Part shown: positions 1-5,800 of the stretch, one piece after another
How positions within the stretch are numbered: position 1 is the stretch's first letter
Layout of the letters: every line of letters begins with the position of its first letter
Assembly: GCA_902461935.1 (NCBI GenBank)
Contig: CABPZP010000021.1
Span: 1 to 15,491 of the forward strand
Direction: 5' to 3'
Source: Merdicola sp905200315
GTDB taxonomy: Bacteria > Bacillota > Clostridia > TANB77 > CAG-508
Length of the DNA: 15,491 nt
Program-made: the position numbers and the translations under genes
Notes under the pieces: model-generated
Database searches by the model: none
Told to the model about the DNA's origin: nothing
Seen by the model: the letters and a program-made list of their open reading frames with translations, nothing else

Positions 1-375
1 ACAGTAGAAATGTGGATGGACAGCTGGAATACAAGATATCCAAATAGTAGTGATCGAATATATAGAAAGGCAAGTACAAGCACAAGCCACCCAGGATATT
101 ATGTAGGAACAGGTGAAAATCCAAGTTCATATTATATAGACTCTAGTGTAATGAATAAAAAAGAAGGATATAAAAACAAACTATATTATCCACATACATC
201 AAGCTACGGCTACTGGCTTGCTTCCCCTTCTGCTTACGACAGCTACTGTGTGCTTTATGTGGATGACTCCTACGGCTATGTGAACGCTGGCAACTATTAC
301 ATTGACGACTTGGGCGTGCGTCCTGTAGTTTCTCTAAACTCTGGAATCGCAGTAAATGCAGAAGAAGTTGAATAG
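1..375 (+). CDS. 3' end of a C-type-lectin-like (DUF6273-like) surface or phage-type protein, partial
   Basis: The frame is open from base 1, so the gene begins upstream of the window; the ATG at 10 is simply the first Met and has no Shine-Dalgarno site. It ends at TAG 373-375. The visible 124 residues are rich in Tyr, Ser and Asn. They end with a YWLASPS block, alternating Tyr/Asp/Val/Gly segments, and GVRPVVSL about 18 residues from the C terminus. A pattern of YWL-S-P, then hydrophobic/Gly repeats, then GVRP near the terminus is what I know from DUF6273-type and formylglycine-generating-enzyme-like C-type-lectin folds. These often serve as ligand-binding or diversified display domains. Without the N-terminal part I cannot say whether the protein is secreted, a lipoprotein or a phage tail component. 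Function is inferred; the family assignment is moderate. The last third has base composition unlike the rest (see 202-324). Confidence 0.6.
   Translation, partial: TVEMWMDSWNTRYPNSSDRIYRKASTSTSHPGYYVGTGENPSSYYIDSSVMNKKEGYKNKLYYPHTSSYGYWLASPSAYDSYCVLYVDDSYGYVNAGNYYIDDLGVRPVVSLNSGIAVNAEEVE
202..324 (+). other. GC-rich, NNC/NNT-codon patch resembling a variable region (VR)
   Basis: Inside the partial gene, 41 consecutive codons (Ser65 to Pro105, counted from the ATG at 10) contain none ending in A. The patch is about 52% GC by hand count (64 of 123). The codons just before it and after it return to the A-ending, AT-rich usage of the rest of the window. Many codons are TAC, GAC, AGC, GGC, AAC, TAT, GAT or GCT, all reachable from AAC or AAT by changing only A. 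This is the pattern expected of an adenine-mutagenised variable region of a diversity-generating retroelement. It sits where such regions sit, in the C-type-lectin end of a gene. No template repeat, avd or reverse transcriptase gene lies in this window, so recent gene conversion or transfer remains possible. Confidence 0.5.
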
Positions 376-494
376 TGCAGAAATTAAGAATAGTAATAAA
401 GAGCTTTTCAAGTATGGTGTGTAAACTTTTAATATATATATTAAAGCAAAATTCTCAGAAGTTGGAGCAGTTGTAGAATTAGCATAGTTATAGT

Positions 495-528
495 AAAAAA
501 GAATTTCATTTTTGAAATTCTTTTTTTT
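495..528. terminator. Bidirectional intrinsic terminator
   Basis: A 14-bp stem (495-508 with 513-526) with a 4-base loop has a core GAATTTCA/TGAAATTC. It is followed on the plus strand by a run of T and preceded by A6, so it also works from the minus strand. It separates the partial plus-strand gene from the convergent carboxypeptidase gene. The stretch 376-494 before it holds no credible gene. Confidence 0.8.
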
Positions 529-567
529 GTATTTTATCTTAATAAATTAAACCATTTCTCAAAAACC

Positions 568-1752
568 TTACAAGACATATTCCCGTAGACCAATAGAAGG
601 AACATCATTGCTAGCTACTAAATCAATTATTGCTAAATTATTTCCGTCTAAATTATATGTTATTTCTCCTATTTTTTGCCCTTTATAAATTGGTGCAGAT
701 AAATTATCTTGAAGAATTATATTTTTTTCTATTTGCTTTTCCTTTCCTTTTGGAATTAATACACCAGAAGTGGTTTCAACAGTTGCATTTATAGTTAATT
801 CAATTCCTTTATTTACAGGAACAGACTGAACAGTATCTCCGCTATCTCCTAATTTTATATATGAATAGTTAGAAAATCCGTAATCAAGTAATTTTTGAGC
901 TTCTGCAAATCTTAATTTTGTTGTAGGAGCTTTCATTATAACAGCTATTAAAGATAAATCATTACGTGTGGCTGAAGCAGATAAATTATATAATGCAAGA
1001 GAAGTAGAACCTGTTTTTAAACCAGTAATTCCATTATAGGTTCTAATTAATTTATTAGTATTAACAAGTTCAGATTTTCCATTTCTTAAAGAATCCATGT
1101 AAATTGTAGTATATTTTGTAATATCTGTGTGTTTAGTTAACAGCTCTTTGCTCATTAATGCAATATCATATGCAGAAGTTATATGTCCATCTTCATCTAT
1201 ACCATGGCAATTTTTAAAACAAGTATCGTTCATACCAAGTTCTTTAGCTTTTTCATTCATTTTTTGAACAAAAGCTTCTTGAGAACCTTCCAAATATTCG
1301 GCCATTGCTACTGTGCAATCGTTTGCAGAAACTACACAAATTGCTTTTAACATATCATTAACAGAAAGTGTTTCGGTAGTATCTAGCCAAATTTGAGAAC
1401 CACCCATACTTGAAGCGTTTTCACTACAAGGAATTTGGGTATCATAAGATATTTTACCAGAATCAATAGCTTCCATAATAAGTAAAATTGTCATAACTTT
1501 TGTAACACTGGCTGGCCTTAATTGCTCATGCATATTTTTATCATATAAAACTTTTCCTGAATTTTGTTCAATTAAAACAGCAGCTCCAGATTCTAAGTTT
1601 AACGAATTATCAATAGAATTAGTTTCTGAGGAATTTGTATAAATAGAGTCTAAAGAAGAACTCCAAATATAATTACTATATGCAAATATTGAAATAGGTG
1701 AAAATAAAACTAAACAAAAACAAAGTAATAAAGAGATTATTTTTTTATTCAT
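568..1752 (-). CDS. D-alanyl-D-alanine carboxypeptidase (peptidase S11, PBP5/DacF type)
   Basis: The enzyme removes the terminal D-Ala from peptidoglycan stem pentapeptides outside the membrane and so limits cross-linking. The 394-residue product has a signal peptide (Lys-rich start, hydrophobic core about 5-24, likely cleavage after FA at 23-24). All three active-site motifs of serine penicillin-binding proteins are visible: SVTK at 82-85 (nucleophile Ser82, Lys85), SAN at 142-144 and KTG at 246-248. The residues after about 300 fit the beta-rich C-terminal domain of PBP5-type enzymes. Length is normal for the family. A GGAGGT site at 1759-1764 lies 6 bases from the ATG. The gene shares orientation with the VanW-like gene upstream, but a 170-base gap with a hairpin separates them. 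S11 paralogues include vegetative and sporulation-specific types (DacA, DacB, DacF); the sequence alone does not decide which this is, so no symbol is given. Confidence 0.93.
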   Translation of the reverse strand: MNKKIISLLLCFCLVLFSPISIFAYSNYIWSSSLDSIYTNSSETNSIDNSLNLESGAAVLIEQNSGKVLYDKNMHEQLRPASVTKVMTILLIMEAIDSGKISYDTQIPCSENASSMGGSQIWLDTTETLSVNDMLKAICVVSANDCTVAMAEYLEGSQEAFVQKMNEKAKELGMNDTCFKNCHGIDEDGHITSAYDIALMSKELLTKHTDITKYTTIYMDSLRNGKSELVNTNKLIRTYNGITGLKTGSTSLALYNLSASATRNDLSLIAVIMKAPTTKLRFAEAQKLLDYGFSNYSYIKLGDSGDTVQSVPVNKGIELTINATVETTSGVLIPKGKEKQIEKNIILQDNLSAPIYKGQKIGEITYNLDGNNLAIIDLVASNDVPSIGLREYVL

Positions 1753-1871
1753 ATATGTACCTCCGTGTTTGTAAAATATATTCGAAGAAATTAAATATAT
1801 GAATGTAAATTTGAAATATAATTATGTTATATATAAATATTGCTAAATATTATAGAAAAATGTCAAACAAT

Positions 1872-1899
1872 GTAGGGGGCGGACGCCTTAAGTCCGCCT
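1872..1899 (+). repeat. REP-like GTAG-hairpin element, copy 1
   Basis: GTAG at 1872-1875 is followed by GG and then a 7-bp GC-only-but-one stem (GGCGGAC 1878-1884 with GTCCGCC 1892-1898) and a 7-base loop. It stands out as GC-rich in a very AT-rich gap. There is no T-run after it on either strand, so it is not a normal terminator. The same layout recurs at 14882-14909. A tetranucleotide followed by a hairpin is the architecture of REP elements moved by RAYT (TnpA-REP) proteins; that relation is inferred. Confidence 0.5.
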
Positions 1900-1925
1900 G
1901 AGAAAAGATATAACAATAAAAATTT

Positions 1926-2675
1926 TTAAGATATTTTTACAATTCTTATTGAAACGTTTTTTGAATTAACAGAACAATAAATTTTTATAGGAAAATCATA
2001 ATTATTTACAAATTTAAAATCTATACTACCATAGGCCACAGCAGCATCTTTTCCTTCCTTTACGTAGGGAACTTTTTTACTATGAGGATGTCGTTCTGTA
2101 ACATTTAAAGATGGAAGAAGTAATACGGCATTGTAAAGAGTAGAACTAATTTGGCAATTACCGCCACCATATCCTTTTATTTTGTTGCCATCTTTATCAT
2201 AGATGTCGGCTTTTTTATAACCTTTTTTTGAAGTTGCTTTTCCAACTGTTTGTGTAAATGAGAAAGTTTTTCCAGGTTCTACAGTTTTACCATTTAAAAT
2301 TGAGGAGGTAATGTTTAAGTTATTTTGTCTATTAGGATCTTTACTGTAAATTTTTGTGGAAAAATTTGACAAATCTTCTTCAACAGATGCAGCAGGAGTA
2401 GTTGGTTCAGTAACTTTAGGCTCTACAGGGGGAATATTGGATTGTTCTTGTGTAGAGTTAGTATTTGAAGTATCTAAACTAGAATTTTGTAAAGTTTCAT
2501 TATTATTAGTAGTATTTGTAGTAGTATTTTCTTTGGTAGAAGTTCTAGCATACTCTGTATTATTAGTTTCTTTATTGGAAATACTATTGTTAAAATTATT
2601 TTTAAAGAAAAATATAATTCCAGCTATAATTAATATAACAATAATACCAATAAAAATATATTTTGAAATTTTCAT
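1926..2675 (-). CDS. Membrane-anchored VanW-like family protein
   Basis: The product has a short cytoplasmic start (MKISKY) and one membrane segment at about 6-28. A Thr/Asn/Ser/Glu-rich flexible linker runs to about residue 90, followed by a VanW-like domain. The domain signatures are LNGKTVEPGKTFSF, the glycine-rich block GGGNCQISSTLYNA and the later AVAYGSIDFKF. VanW-like proteins are named after an accessory gene of vancomycin-resistance clusters, but their biochemical role is not established and they are common in Clostridia outside such clusters. No vanA/vanB-type ligase or vanHX partner is present, so resistance should not be inferred. I start at 2675 because GGAGGA (2681-2686) lies 5 bases upstream of that ATG. 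The in-frame ATG at 2696 precedes this ribosome-binding site and would place the site inside the coding region. The protein is then 249 residues. It probably acts at the outer face of the membrane. Confidence 0.85.
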   Translation of the reverse strand: MKISKYIFIGIIVILIIAGIIFFFKNNFNNSISNKETNNTEYARTSTKENTTTNTTNNNETLQNSSLDTSNTNSTQEQSNIPPVEPKVTEPTTPAASVEEDLSNFSTKIYSKDPNRQNNLNITSSILNGKTVEPGKTFSFTQTVGKATSKKGYKKADIYDKDGNKIKGYGGGNCQISSTLYNAVLLLPSLNVTERHPHSKKVPYVKEGKDAAVAYGSIDFKFVNNYDFPIKIYCSVNSKNVSIRIVKIS

Positions 2676-2747
2676 GATTATCCTCCAAAGTAACATATAG
2701 TTTTTATATTAGTATTGGCAAAAAAACAAAAAAATATAATAAAAATG

Positions 2748-2776
2748 TTGACTTTTTATGTTGAAAATAATATAAT
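2748..2776 (+). promoter_or_regulatory. Sigma-A-type promoter for the small-protein pair
   Basis: TTGACT (2748-2753), 17-base spacer, TATAAT (2771-2776). This is one mismatch from consensus and among the best promoters in the window. The start should fall near 2783, giving a leader of about 50 bases before the AAAGGAGG site. Confidence 0.8.
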
Positions 2777-2831
2777 TAAAAAACGTCAATAAGACAGTAC
2801 AAAAAACAATACTTTTAAAGGAGGACATAAT

Positions 2832-3047
2832 ATGCAATTTGTTATTTTTTTAGGACGGGATCAAAAGATCTTTGAAGAAGTAGCTCAAAAGGCTCCTAAG
2901 GACAAAATTTTCATTTTTATGAGAGATGATGATGAAAAAAAGTCATTAGAAAGAGCTAAGAAAAAAGCCGAGTTTTGGGCTGAAAAACTAAAAATGCCTG
3001 TGATAGCAGAAGAACAATACGTTAAAGGAGGGCAAAAATATGCATAA
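2832..3047 (+). CDS. Small unknown protein A, paralogous to the next gene
   Basis: This 71-residue soluble, highly charged protein starts MQFVIFLGRDQ and has an acidic/basic middle (DDDEKKSLERAKKKAEFW) and then MPVIAEEQYV. I do not recognise a family. A strong AAAGGAGGA site lies upstream of the ATG and the promoter is near consensus, so it is very probably expressed. The last 8 bases overlap the start of the next gene (TAA at 3045-3047, next ATG at 3040), which implies translational coupling. The first about 60 residues line up with those of the next protein: V-x-F-L/V-G-R near the start, a Lys/Glu-rich helix in the middle, then P-V-I/L-x-E-x-x-x-V. Predicted order is beta strand, helix, strand, helix, strand. 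It could be a regulator, a structural partner or an antitoxin-like unit; none of these is shown. Confidence 0.75.
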   Translation: MQFVIFLGRDQKIFEEVAQKAPKDKIFIFMRDDDEKKSLERAKKKAEFWAEKLKMPVIAEEQYVKGGQKYA

Positions 3048-3363
3048 GAAGGTATACTTTGTAGGAAGACAGTCAATGTATAAAGCGATAGAAAAAATTG
3101 CTTCAGAAGAGTTTGAACTTGTTTTTAAGAAAGAAAAAAAATCGGAAAGTTTCGAAGAATGTCGAAACATAGCAGAAAATTTGTCGCAAGATTTAATAGA
3201 GCCTGTTTTAGTAGAAGGCTCAATGGTAGCAAATCAAAAAAATACATCTTTTTTATATTACATTGATCCTTGTTGTACTAAAATTTCGGCGGTAACTACT
3301 AATAATGCAGATACTGAAAAAAATTGTATGAACAACTTTAATTTAATAAGATGTCATATGTAA
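3040..3363 (+). CDS. Small unknown protein B, paralogous to the preceding gene
   Basis: This protein is 107 residues. Its N-terminal about 65 residues resemble the upstream protein (KKVYFVGRQSMYKAIEKI, then EPVLVEGSMV). It also has a C-terminal extension of about 40 residues with four cysteines, including CC in YIDPCCTK, a late NCMNN and a final RCHM. Such a cysteine set could bind metal or form disulfides, but no known motif is seen. The ribosome-binding site GGAGG (about 3027) lies inside the upstream gene, and the start overlaps the upstream stop by 8 bases. A strong terminator follows at 3388. The pair therefore forms a two-gene unit, probably born by tandem duplication followed by divergence. 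No transmembrane segment or signal peptide is visible. Family unknown. Confidence 0.75.
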   Translation: MHKKVYFVGRQSMYKAIEKIASEEFELVFKKEKKSESFEECRNIAENLSQDLIEPVLVEGSMVANQKNTSFLYYIDPCCTKISAVTTNNADTEKNCMNNFNLIRCHM

Positions 3364-3387
3364 GAAAAATAGCTATTTAATTGTTTT

Positions 3388-3425
3388 AGAAACTCGATTA
3401 GTAATTTCAATCGAGTTTCTTTTGT
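3388..3425 (+). terminator. Intrinsic terminator of the small-protein pair
   Basis: A 12-bp perfect stem (AGAAACTCGATT 3388-3399 with AATCGAGTTTCT 3409-3420), a 9-base loop, then T's from 3420. It closes the two-gene unit. Confidence 0.85.
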
Positions 3426-3510
3426 ATAGTATAAGAAAATTATAATTTTAGAATAATAAGGCAATTCATTTATAGCTTCTTATAAGGTAATTTTTTGAAG
3501 CATAGATGTA

Positions 3511-3538
3511 TTGACAAAATATGAAAATATAGTATAAT
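3511..3538 (+). promoter_or_regulatory. Sigma-A-type promoter for the 48-aa membrane peptide
   Basis: Consensus TTGACA (3511-3516), 16-base spacer, consensus TATAAT (3533-3538). Both hexamers are perfect and lie about 35 bases before the small ORF. Confidence 0.8.
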
Positions 3539-3571
3539 AGAAAAGAATGTTATGTAAAAAGGAGTGAGAAG

Positions 3572-3718
3572 ATGATATCAAAATATTGGAGAAAAATTGG
3601 TTTATTTATTTTAATAATTGCATGTTTATTCAATATCACATATAAAATTGTACATAAAGCATCTTTAAAAACTCAATTAGAAGCATCTGCTAAATACATA
3701 CAGGAAGAAAATAAATAA
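3572..3718 (+). CDS. Small single-pass membrane peptide (48 aa), hypothetical
   Basis: The ORF runs from ATG 3572 to TAA 3716-3718. It starts MISKYWRKIG, has one hydrophobic segment at about 9-22 (ending IIACLF) and then a charged, amphipathic tail ending QEENK. A ribosome-binding site AGGAGTG precedes the ATG by about 7 bases, and a perfect-consensus promoter lies just upstream, which argues strongly for expression. The positive N-terminal flank (K4, R7, K8) suggests an N-in topology with the tail outside. The cysteine at residue 18 lies inside the hydrophobic stretch and is not a convincing lipobox. It has its own promoter, apart from rpmE, which also has one. It could be a small membrane regulator or a type I toxin-like peptide; there is no direct evidence for either. 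Confidence 0.65.
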   Translation: MISKYWRKIGLFILIIACLFNITYKIVHKASLKTQLEASAKYIQEENK

Positions 3719-3733
3719 AATTTAATATAACAC

Positions 3734-3762
3734 TTGAAAAAAAAAAGCAAATATGTTATGCT
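3734..3762 (+). promoter_or_regulatory. Probable rpmE promoter
   Basis: TTGAAA (3734-3739), 17-base spacer, TATGCT (3757-3762). It lies about 47 bases before the rpmE ATG and just after the preceding small ORF. Confidence 0.55.
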
Positions 3763-3808
3763 TATAAACAGCAAATTTTATCAATTAAAGGAAGAGGTGA
3801 ATACGTAA

Positions 3809-4009
3809 ATGAAAACAGGAATACATCCAGAATATAAAGAAGCAACAATTACATGTGCTTGTGGAAATGTTATGAAAACAAATTCAACAAAAGGTGATAT
3901 GAAAGTTGACGTTTGCTCTAAATGCCATGCTTTTTGGACAGGTAACTTAAAACAAAATAAAACAGGTGGTAGAGCTGAAAAATTCAAAAATAAATATGGT
4001 ATACAATAA
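3809..4009 (+). CDS. rpmE: 50S ribosomal protein L31, zinc-binding type
   Basis: This 66-residue protein begins MKTGIHPEY, the usual L31 start. It carries the four zinc-ligand cysteines of the C+ form: CAC at 16-18 and CSKC at 36-39. The family's VDVCSKCHAFWTG core and the C-terminal GGRAEKF-KKYG-type ending (here GGRAEKFKNKYG) are also present. L31 sits in the large subunit near the central protuberance and bridges to the small subunit. The cysteine-bearing form is the zinc-replete version; cysteine-free paralogues replace it when zinc is short, and none is seen here. The GAGGTGA site at 3794-3800 lies 8 bases from the ATG. It appears monocistronic, with its own promoter and a hairpin after the stop. 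Confidence 0.97.
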   Translation: MKTGIHPEYKEATITCACGNVMKTNSTKGDMKVDVCSKCHAFWTGNLKQNKTGGRAEKFKNKYGIQ

Positions 4010-4046
4010 TTTTTTAGAGGGTTCGTTTTATCGGACCCTTAAAAAA
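4010..4046. other. Long hairpin after rpmE lacking a T-run
   Basis: The stem AGGGTTCG (4018-4025) pairs with CGGACCCT (4032-4039), including one G-T pair. It is flanked by T's on the left and A's on the right that extend the helix. Because the T's precede and the A's follow, neither strand has the T-tract of a normal intrinsic terminator. It may be an RNA 3'-end stabiliser or an eroded terminator. Confidence 0.45.
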
Positions 4047-4071
4047 TTTAAGATTATAGTATATTAAATTT

Positions 4072-4100
4072 TTGATGTAATAAAAAATAAACTATATTGT
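4072..4100 (+). promoter_or_regulatory. Possible ychF promoter
   Basis: TTGATG (4072-4077), 17-base spacer, TATTGT (4095-4100), followed by a second AT-rich TATAAA just downstream. The match is weak, but the position is suitable, 37 bases before the ATG. Confidence 0.3.
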
Positions 4101-4136
4101 ATAAAATAATATTGTAAAATTTAAGAGGTGTAATAA

Positions 4137-5225
4137 ATGAAAATTGGAATTGTAGGATTACCAAATGTAGGAAAAAGCACAATGTTTAATAGTATTACAA
4201 ATGCCGGAGCAGAATGTGCCAATTATCCGTTTTGTACTATAGAACCTAATGTAGGTGTTGTTCCTGTTCCAGATGAGAGACTAGACAAACTTACTCAAAT
4301 GTATAAGCCAGAAAAAACTACACATGCAGTAATAGAATTTGTAGATATTGCAGGATTAGTAAAAGGTGCAAGTAAAGGTGAAGGACTAGGAAATAAATTT
4401 TTATCACATATTCGTGAAGTAGATAGTATTGTAGAAGTTGTAAGATGTTTTGAAGATGAAAATATTGTTCACGTTGATGGCAGCGTAGATCCTATAAGAG
4501 ACATAGAAACAATTAATTTAGAATTAATTTTAGCAGATTTAGAAACTATAAATAAAAGAATGGAAAGAGCTCAAAAAGCTTTTAAAGCAGATAAAAAAGT
4601 TAAAGTAGAAATTGATTTATTAAATAAAATTAAAGAAACTTTAGAAGCTGGAAAATCTGCAAGAACTCTTGAATTAAATGAAGAAGAATTAGAATTAATA
4701 AAAGATAGCTTTTTATTAACTTTAAAACCAATTTTATACATTGCGAATGTTTCAGAAGATCAATTAGGGAATGATAATGATGAATTAGTTAATAAAGTAA
4801 AGGAATATGCTTCAAAAGAAAAAGCAAATGTAATTCCTTTATGCGTAAAAATAGAGGAAGAGTTATCTAGTTTAGATGGAGAAGATAAAAAAGAAATGCT
4901 TGAAGCACTTGGACTAGAAGAATCTGGATTAGATAAAGTTATTAAAGCAAGTTACGATTTATTAGGACTTATGTCATTTTTAACTGCTGGAGAACCAGAA
5001 GTTAGAGCTTGGACAATAAAGAAAGGAACAAAAGCTCCAGAAGCAGCAGGAAAAATTCATTCAGATATTCAAAGAGGATTTATTAGGGCAGAAGTAGTAA
5101 AATATGATGATTTAATAAGAGAAGGCTCAATGAATGCTGTTAAAGAAAAAGGATTATTACGTTCTGAAGGAAAAGACTATATAATGCAAGATGGAGACAT
5201 TGTATTATTCAGATTTAATGTGTAA
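4137..5225 (+). CDS. ychF: Redox/stress-linked ATPase YchF (OLA1 family, Obg-like P-loop protein)
   Basis: This 362-residue protein has the length and order typical of YchF. The P-loop GLPNVGKS is at 7-14, the switch region DIAGLVKGASKGEGLGN at 70-86, and NVSE at 204-207 takes the place of the NKxD motif. That change is the family hallmark and explains its preference for ATP over GTP. An HVDGSVDP stretch at about 112-119 lies in the inserted coiled-coil/finger region, and the C-terminal TGS domain spans about 278-361 (FLTAGEPEVRAWTIKKGT, ending DGDIVLFRFNV). YchF binds ribosomes and is reported to restrain oxidative-stress defence, but its exact cellular role is unsettled. The ribosome-binding site GAGGTG (4125-4130) is 6 bases from the ATG. 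No close partner gene follows in the same operon. The flanking gene has its own promoter. Confidence 0.97.
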   Translation: MKIGIVGLPNVGKSTMFNSITNAGAECANYPFCTIEPNVGVVPVPDERLDKLTQMYKPEKTTHAVIEFVDIAGLVKGASKGEGLGNKFLSHIREVDSIVEVVRCFEDENIVHVDGSVDPIRDIETINLELILADLETINKRMERAQKAFKADKKVKVEIDLLNKIKETLEAGKSARTLELNEEELELIKDSFLLTLKPILYIANVSEDQLGNDNDELVNKVKEYASKEKANVIPLCVKIEEELSSLDGEDKKEMLEALGLEESGLDKVIKASYDLLGLMSFLTAGEPEVRAWTIKKGTKAPEAAGKIHSDIQRGFIRAEVVKYDDLIREGSMNAVKEKGLLRSEGKDYIMQDGDIVLFRFNV

Positions 5226-5271
5226 ATTATGTAACAAATTTATTACAAATTAAAAAAATATAAAAAAACTA

Positions 5272-5300
5272 TTGATTTTTTTTAACAATAGTAGTATAAA
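5272..5300 (+). promoter_or_regulatory. Promoter for the LPKTG protein, overlapped by an inverted repeat
   Basis: TTGATT (5272-5277), 17-base spacer, TATAAA (5295-5300). A 7-bp inverted repeat, ACTATTG (5268-5274) and CAATAGT (5286-5292), overlaps the -35 box and reaches into the spacer. This could be an operator; it could also be chance in AT-rich DNA. Confidence 0.5.
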
Positions 5301-5350
5301 ATAATAAGGAATTAAAAATAATAAATACGAGAGAAAAAGGAGAATTATTT

Positions 5351-5737
5351 ATGAAAAATTTAAAATCAAGAAAAATTATATTAACATTAGCTATTGTATT
5401 AGCAGTTATTACAGGACTAACATTTTCTGTTAATGCAGATGAAATTCAACAAATAAATCCAACAGATGTTGTAGGAAATAATACATCAACTAAAAATTCA
5501 AGTGCAAACTCAAACTCTAGTTCTAATGCAAATACTAATAAAAGTTCTAATGCAAATACAAACAAAAATGTAAGCAATAATACAAATAAAAATACTACAT
5601 CATACAATAACACAAATACAAGTAATTTACCAAAAACAGGTTTAAAAGATTATGCACCTTTATTTGCAACAATTGGAGCTTTTGCAGTTATTGCCTTAAT
5701 TGCGTATAAAAAAGCTAATTATTATAAAGATATTTAA
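5351..5737 (+). CDS. Small LPXTG cell-wall-anchored surface protein
   Basis: The layout of this 128-residue protein is that of a sortase substrate. It has a signal peptide with a Lys/Arg-rich start, a hydrophobic core at about 9-24 and likely cleavage after VNA at 27-29. The short mature region is almost wholly Asn, Ser, Thr and Lys. Then come LPKTG at 93-97, a hydrophobic segment at about 101-118 and a short Lys-bearing tail. Sortase should cut between Thr96 and Gly97 and attach the rest to a cell-wall precursor. The exposed part is only about 65 residues of low complexity with an eight-residue repeat (57-72). It looks more like a spacer or coat peptide than a catalytic or adhesin domain. 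A ribosome-binding site AGGAG lies 8 bases before the ATG. The convergent neighbour is a sortase, which makes a dedicated enzyme-substrate pair plausible. What the protein does at the surface is unknown. Confidence 0.85.
   Translation: MKNLKSRKIILTLAIVLAVITGLTFSVNADEIQQINPTDVVGNNTSTKNSSANSNSSSNANTNKSSNANTNKNVSNNTNKNTTSYNNTNTSNLPKTGLKDYAPLFATIGAFAVIALIAYKKANYYKDI
5519..5566 (+). repeat. Tandem 24-bp repeat, two units
   Basis: Two adjacent 24-base units each encode SSNANTNK (residues 57-64 and 65-72 of the LPKTG protein). They differ only at synonymous positions near the end (ACTAAT versus ACAAAC). Such repeats can change copy number in frame and alter the length of the surface spacer. Confidence 0.8.
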
Positions 5738-5765
5738 TGTTAATTTATTATAAAATAGAACGGAA

Positions 5766-5800
5766 AAAAGAGATAGAAAATTATTCTATCTCTTTTGCTT
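5766..5800. terminator. Bidirectional terminator overlapping the sortase stop
   Basis: A 13-bp perfect stem (AAAAGAGATAGAA 5766-5778 with TTCTATCTCTTTT 5784-5796) and a 5-base loop serve the convergent LPKTG and sortase genes. The right arm encodes the last residues of the sortase, and the loop contains part of its stop codon. Confidence 0.8.

Noticed and set aside
376..494. Possible remnant coding text before the first terminator (reads KFSEVGAVVELA then stop)
   Set aside because: Only a dozen residues in frame, no start with a ribosome-binding site, and no family recognised. Too short to call a pseudogene.
1770..1870. Promoter for the carboxypeptidase gene with TTGACA near 1865
   Set aside because: A TATAAT lies only 6 bases after TTGACA on the minus strand, and nothing suitable lies at 16-18 bases, so I did not call a promoter.
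1926..2675. Vancomycin-resistance locus
   Set aside because: Only a VanW-like domain is present. No VanH, ligase, VanX or VanRS-type genes are nearby, and such proteins are common without resistance.
2356..2700. Plus-strand reading frame opposite the VanW-like gene
   Set aside because: It lies wholly over the VanW-like coding region, is compositionally a mirror of the Thr/Asn-rich linker, and has no ribosome-binding site.
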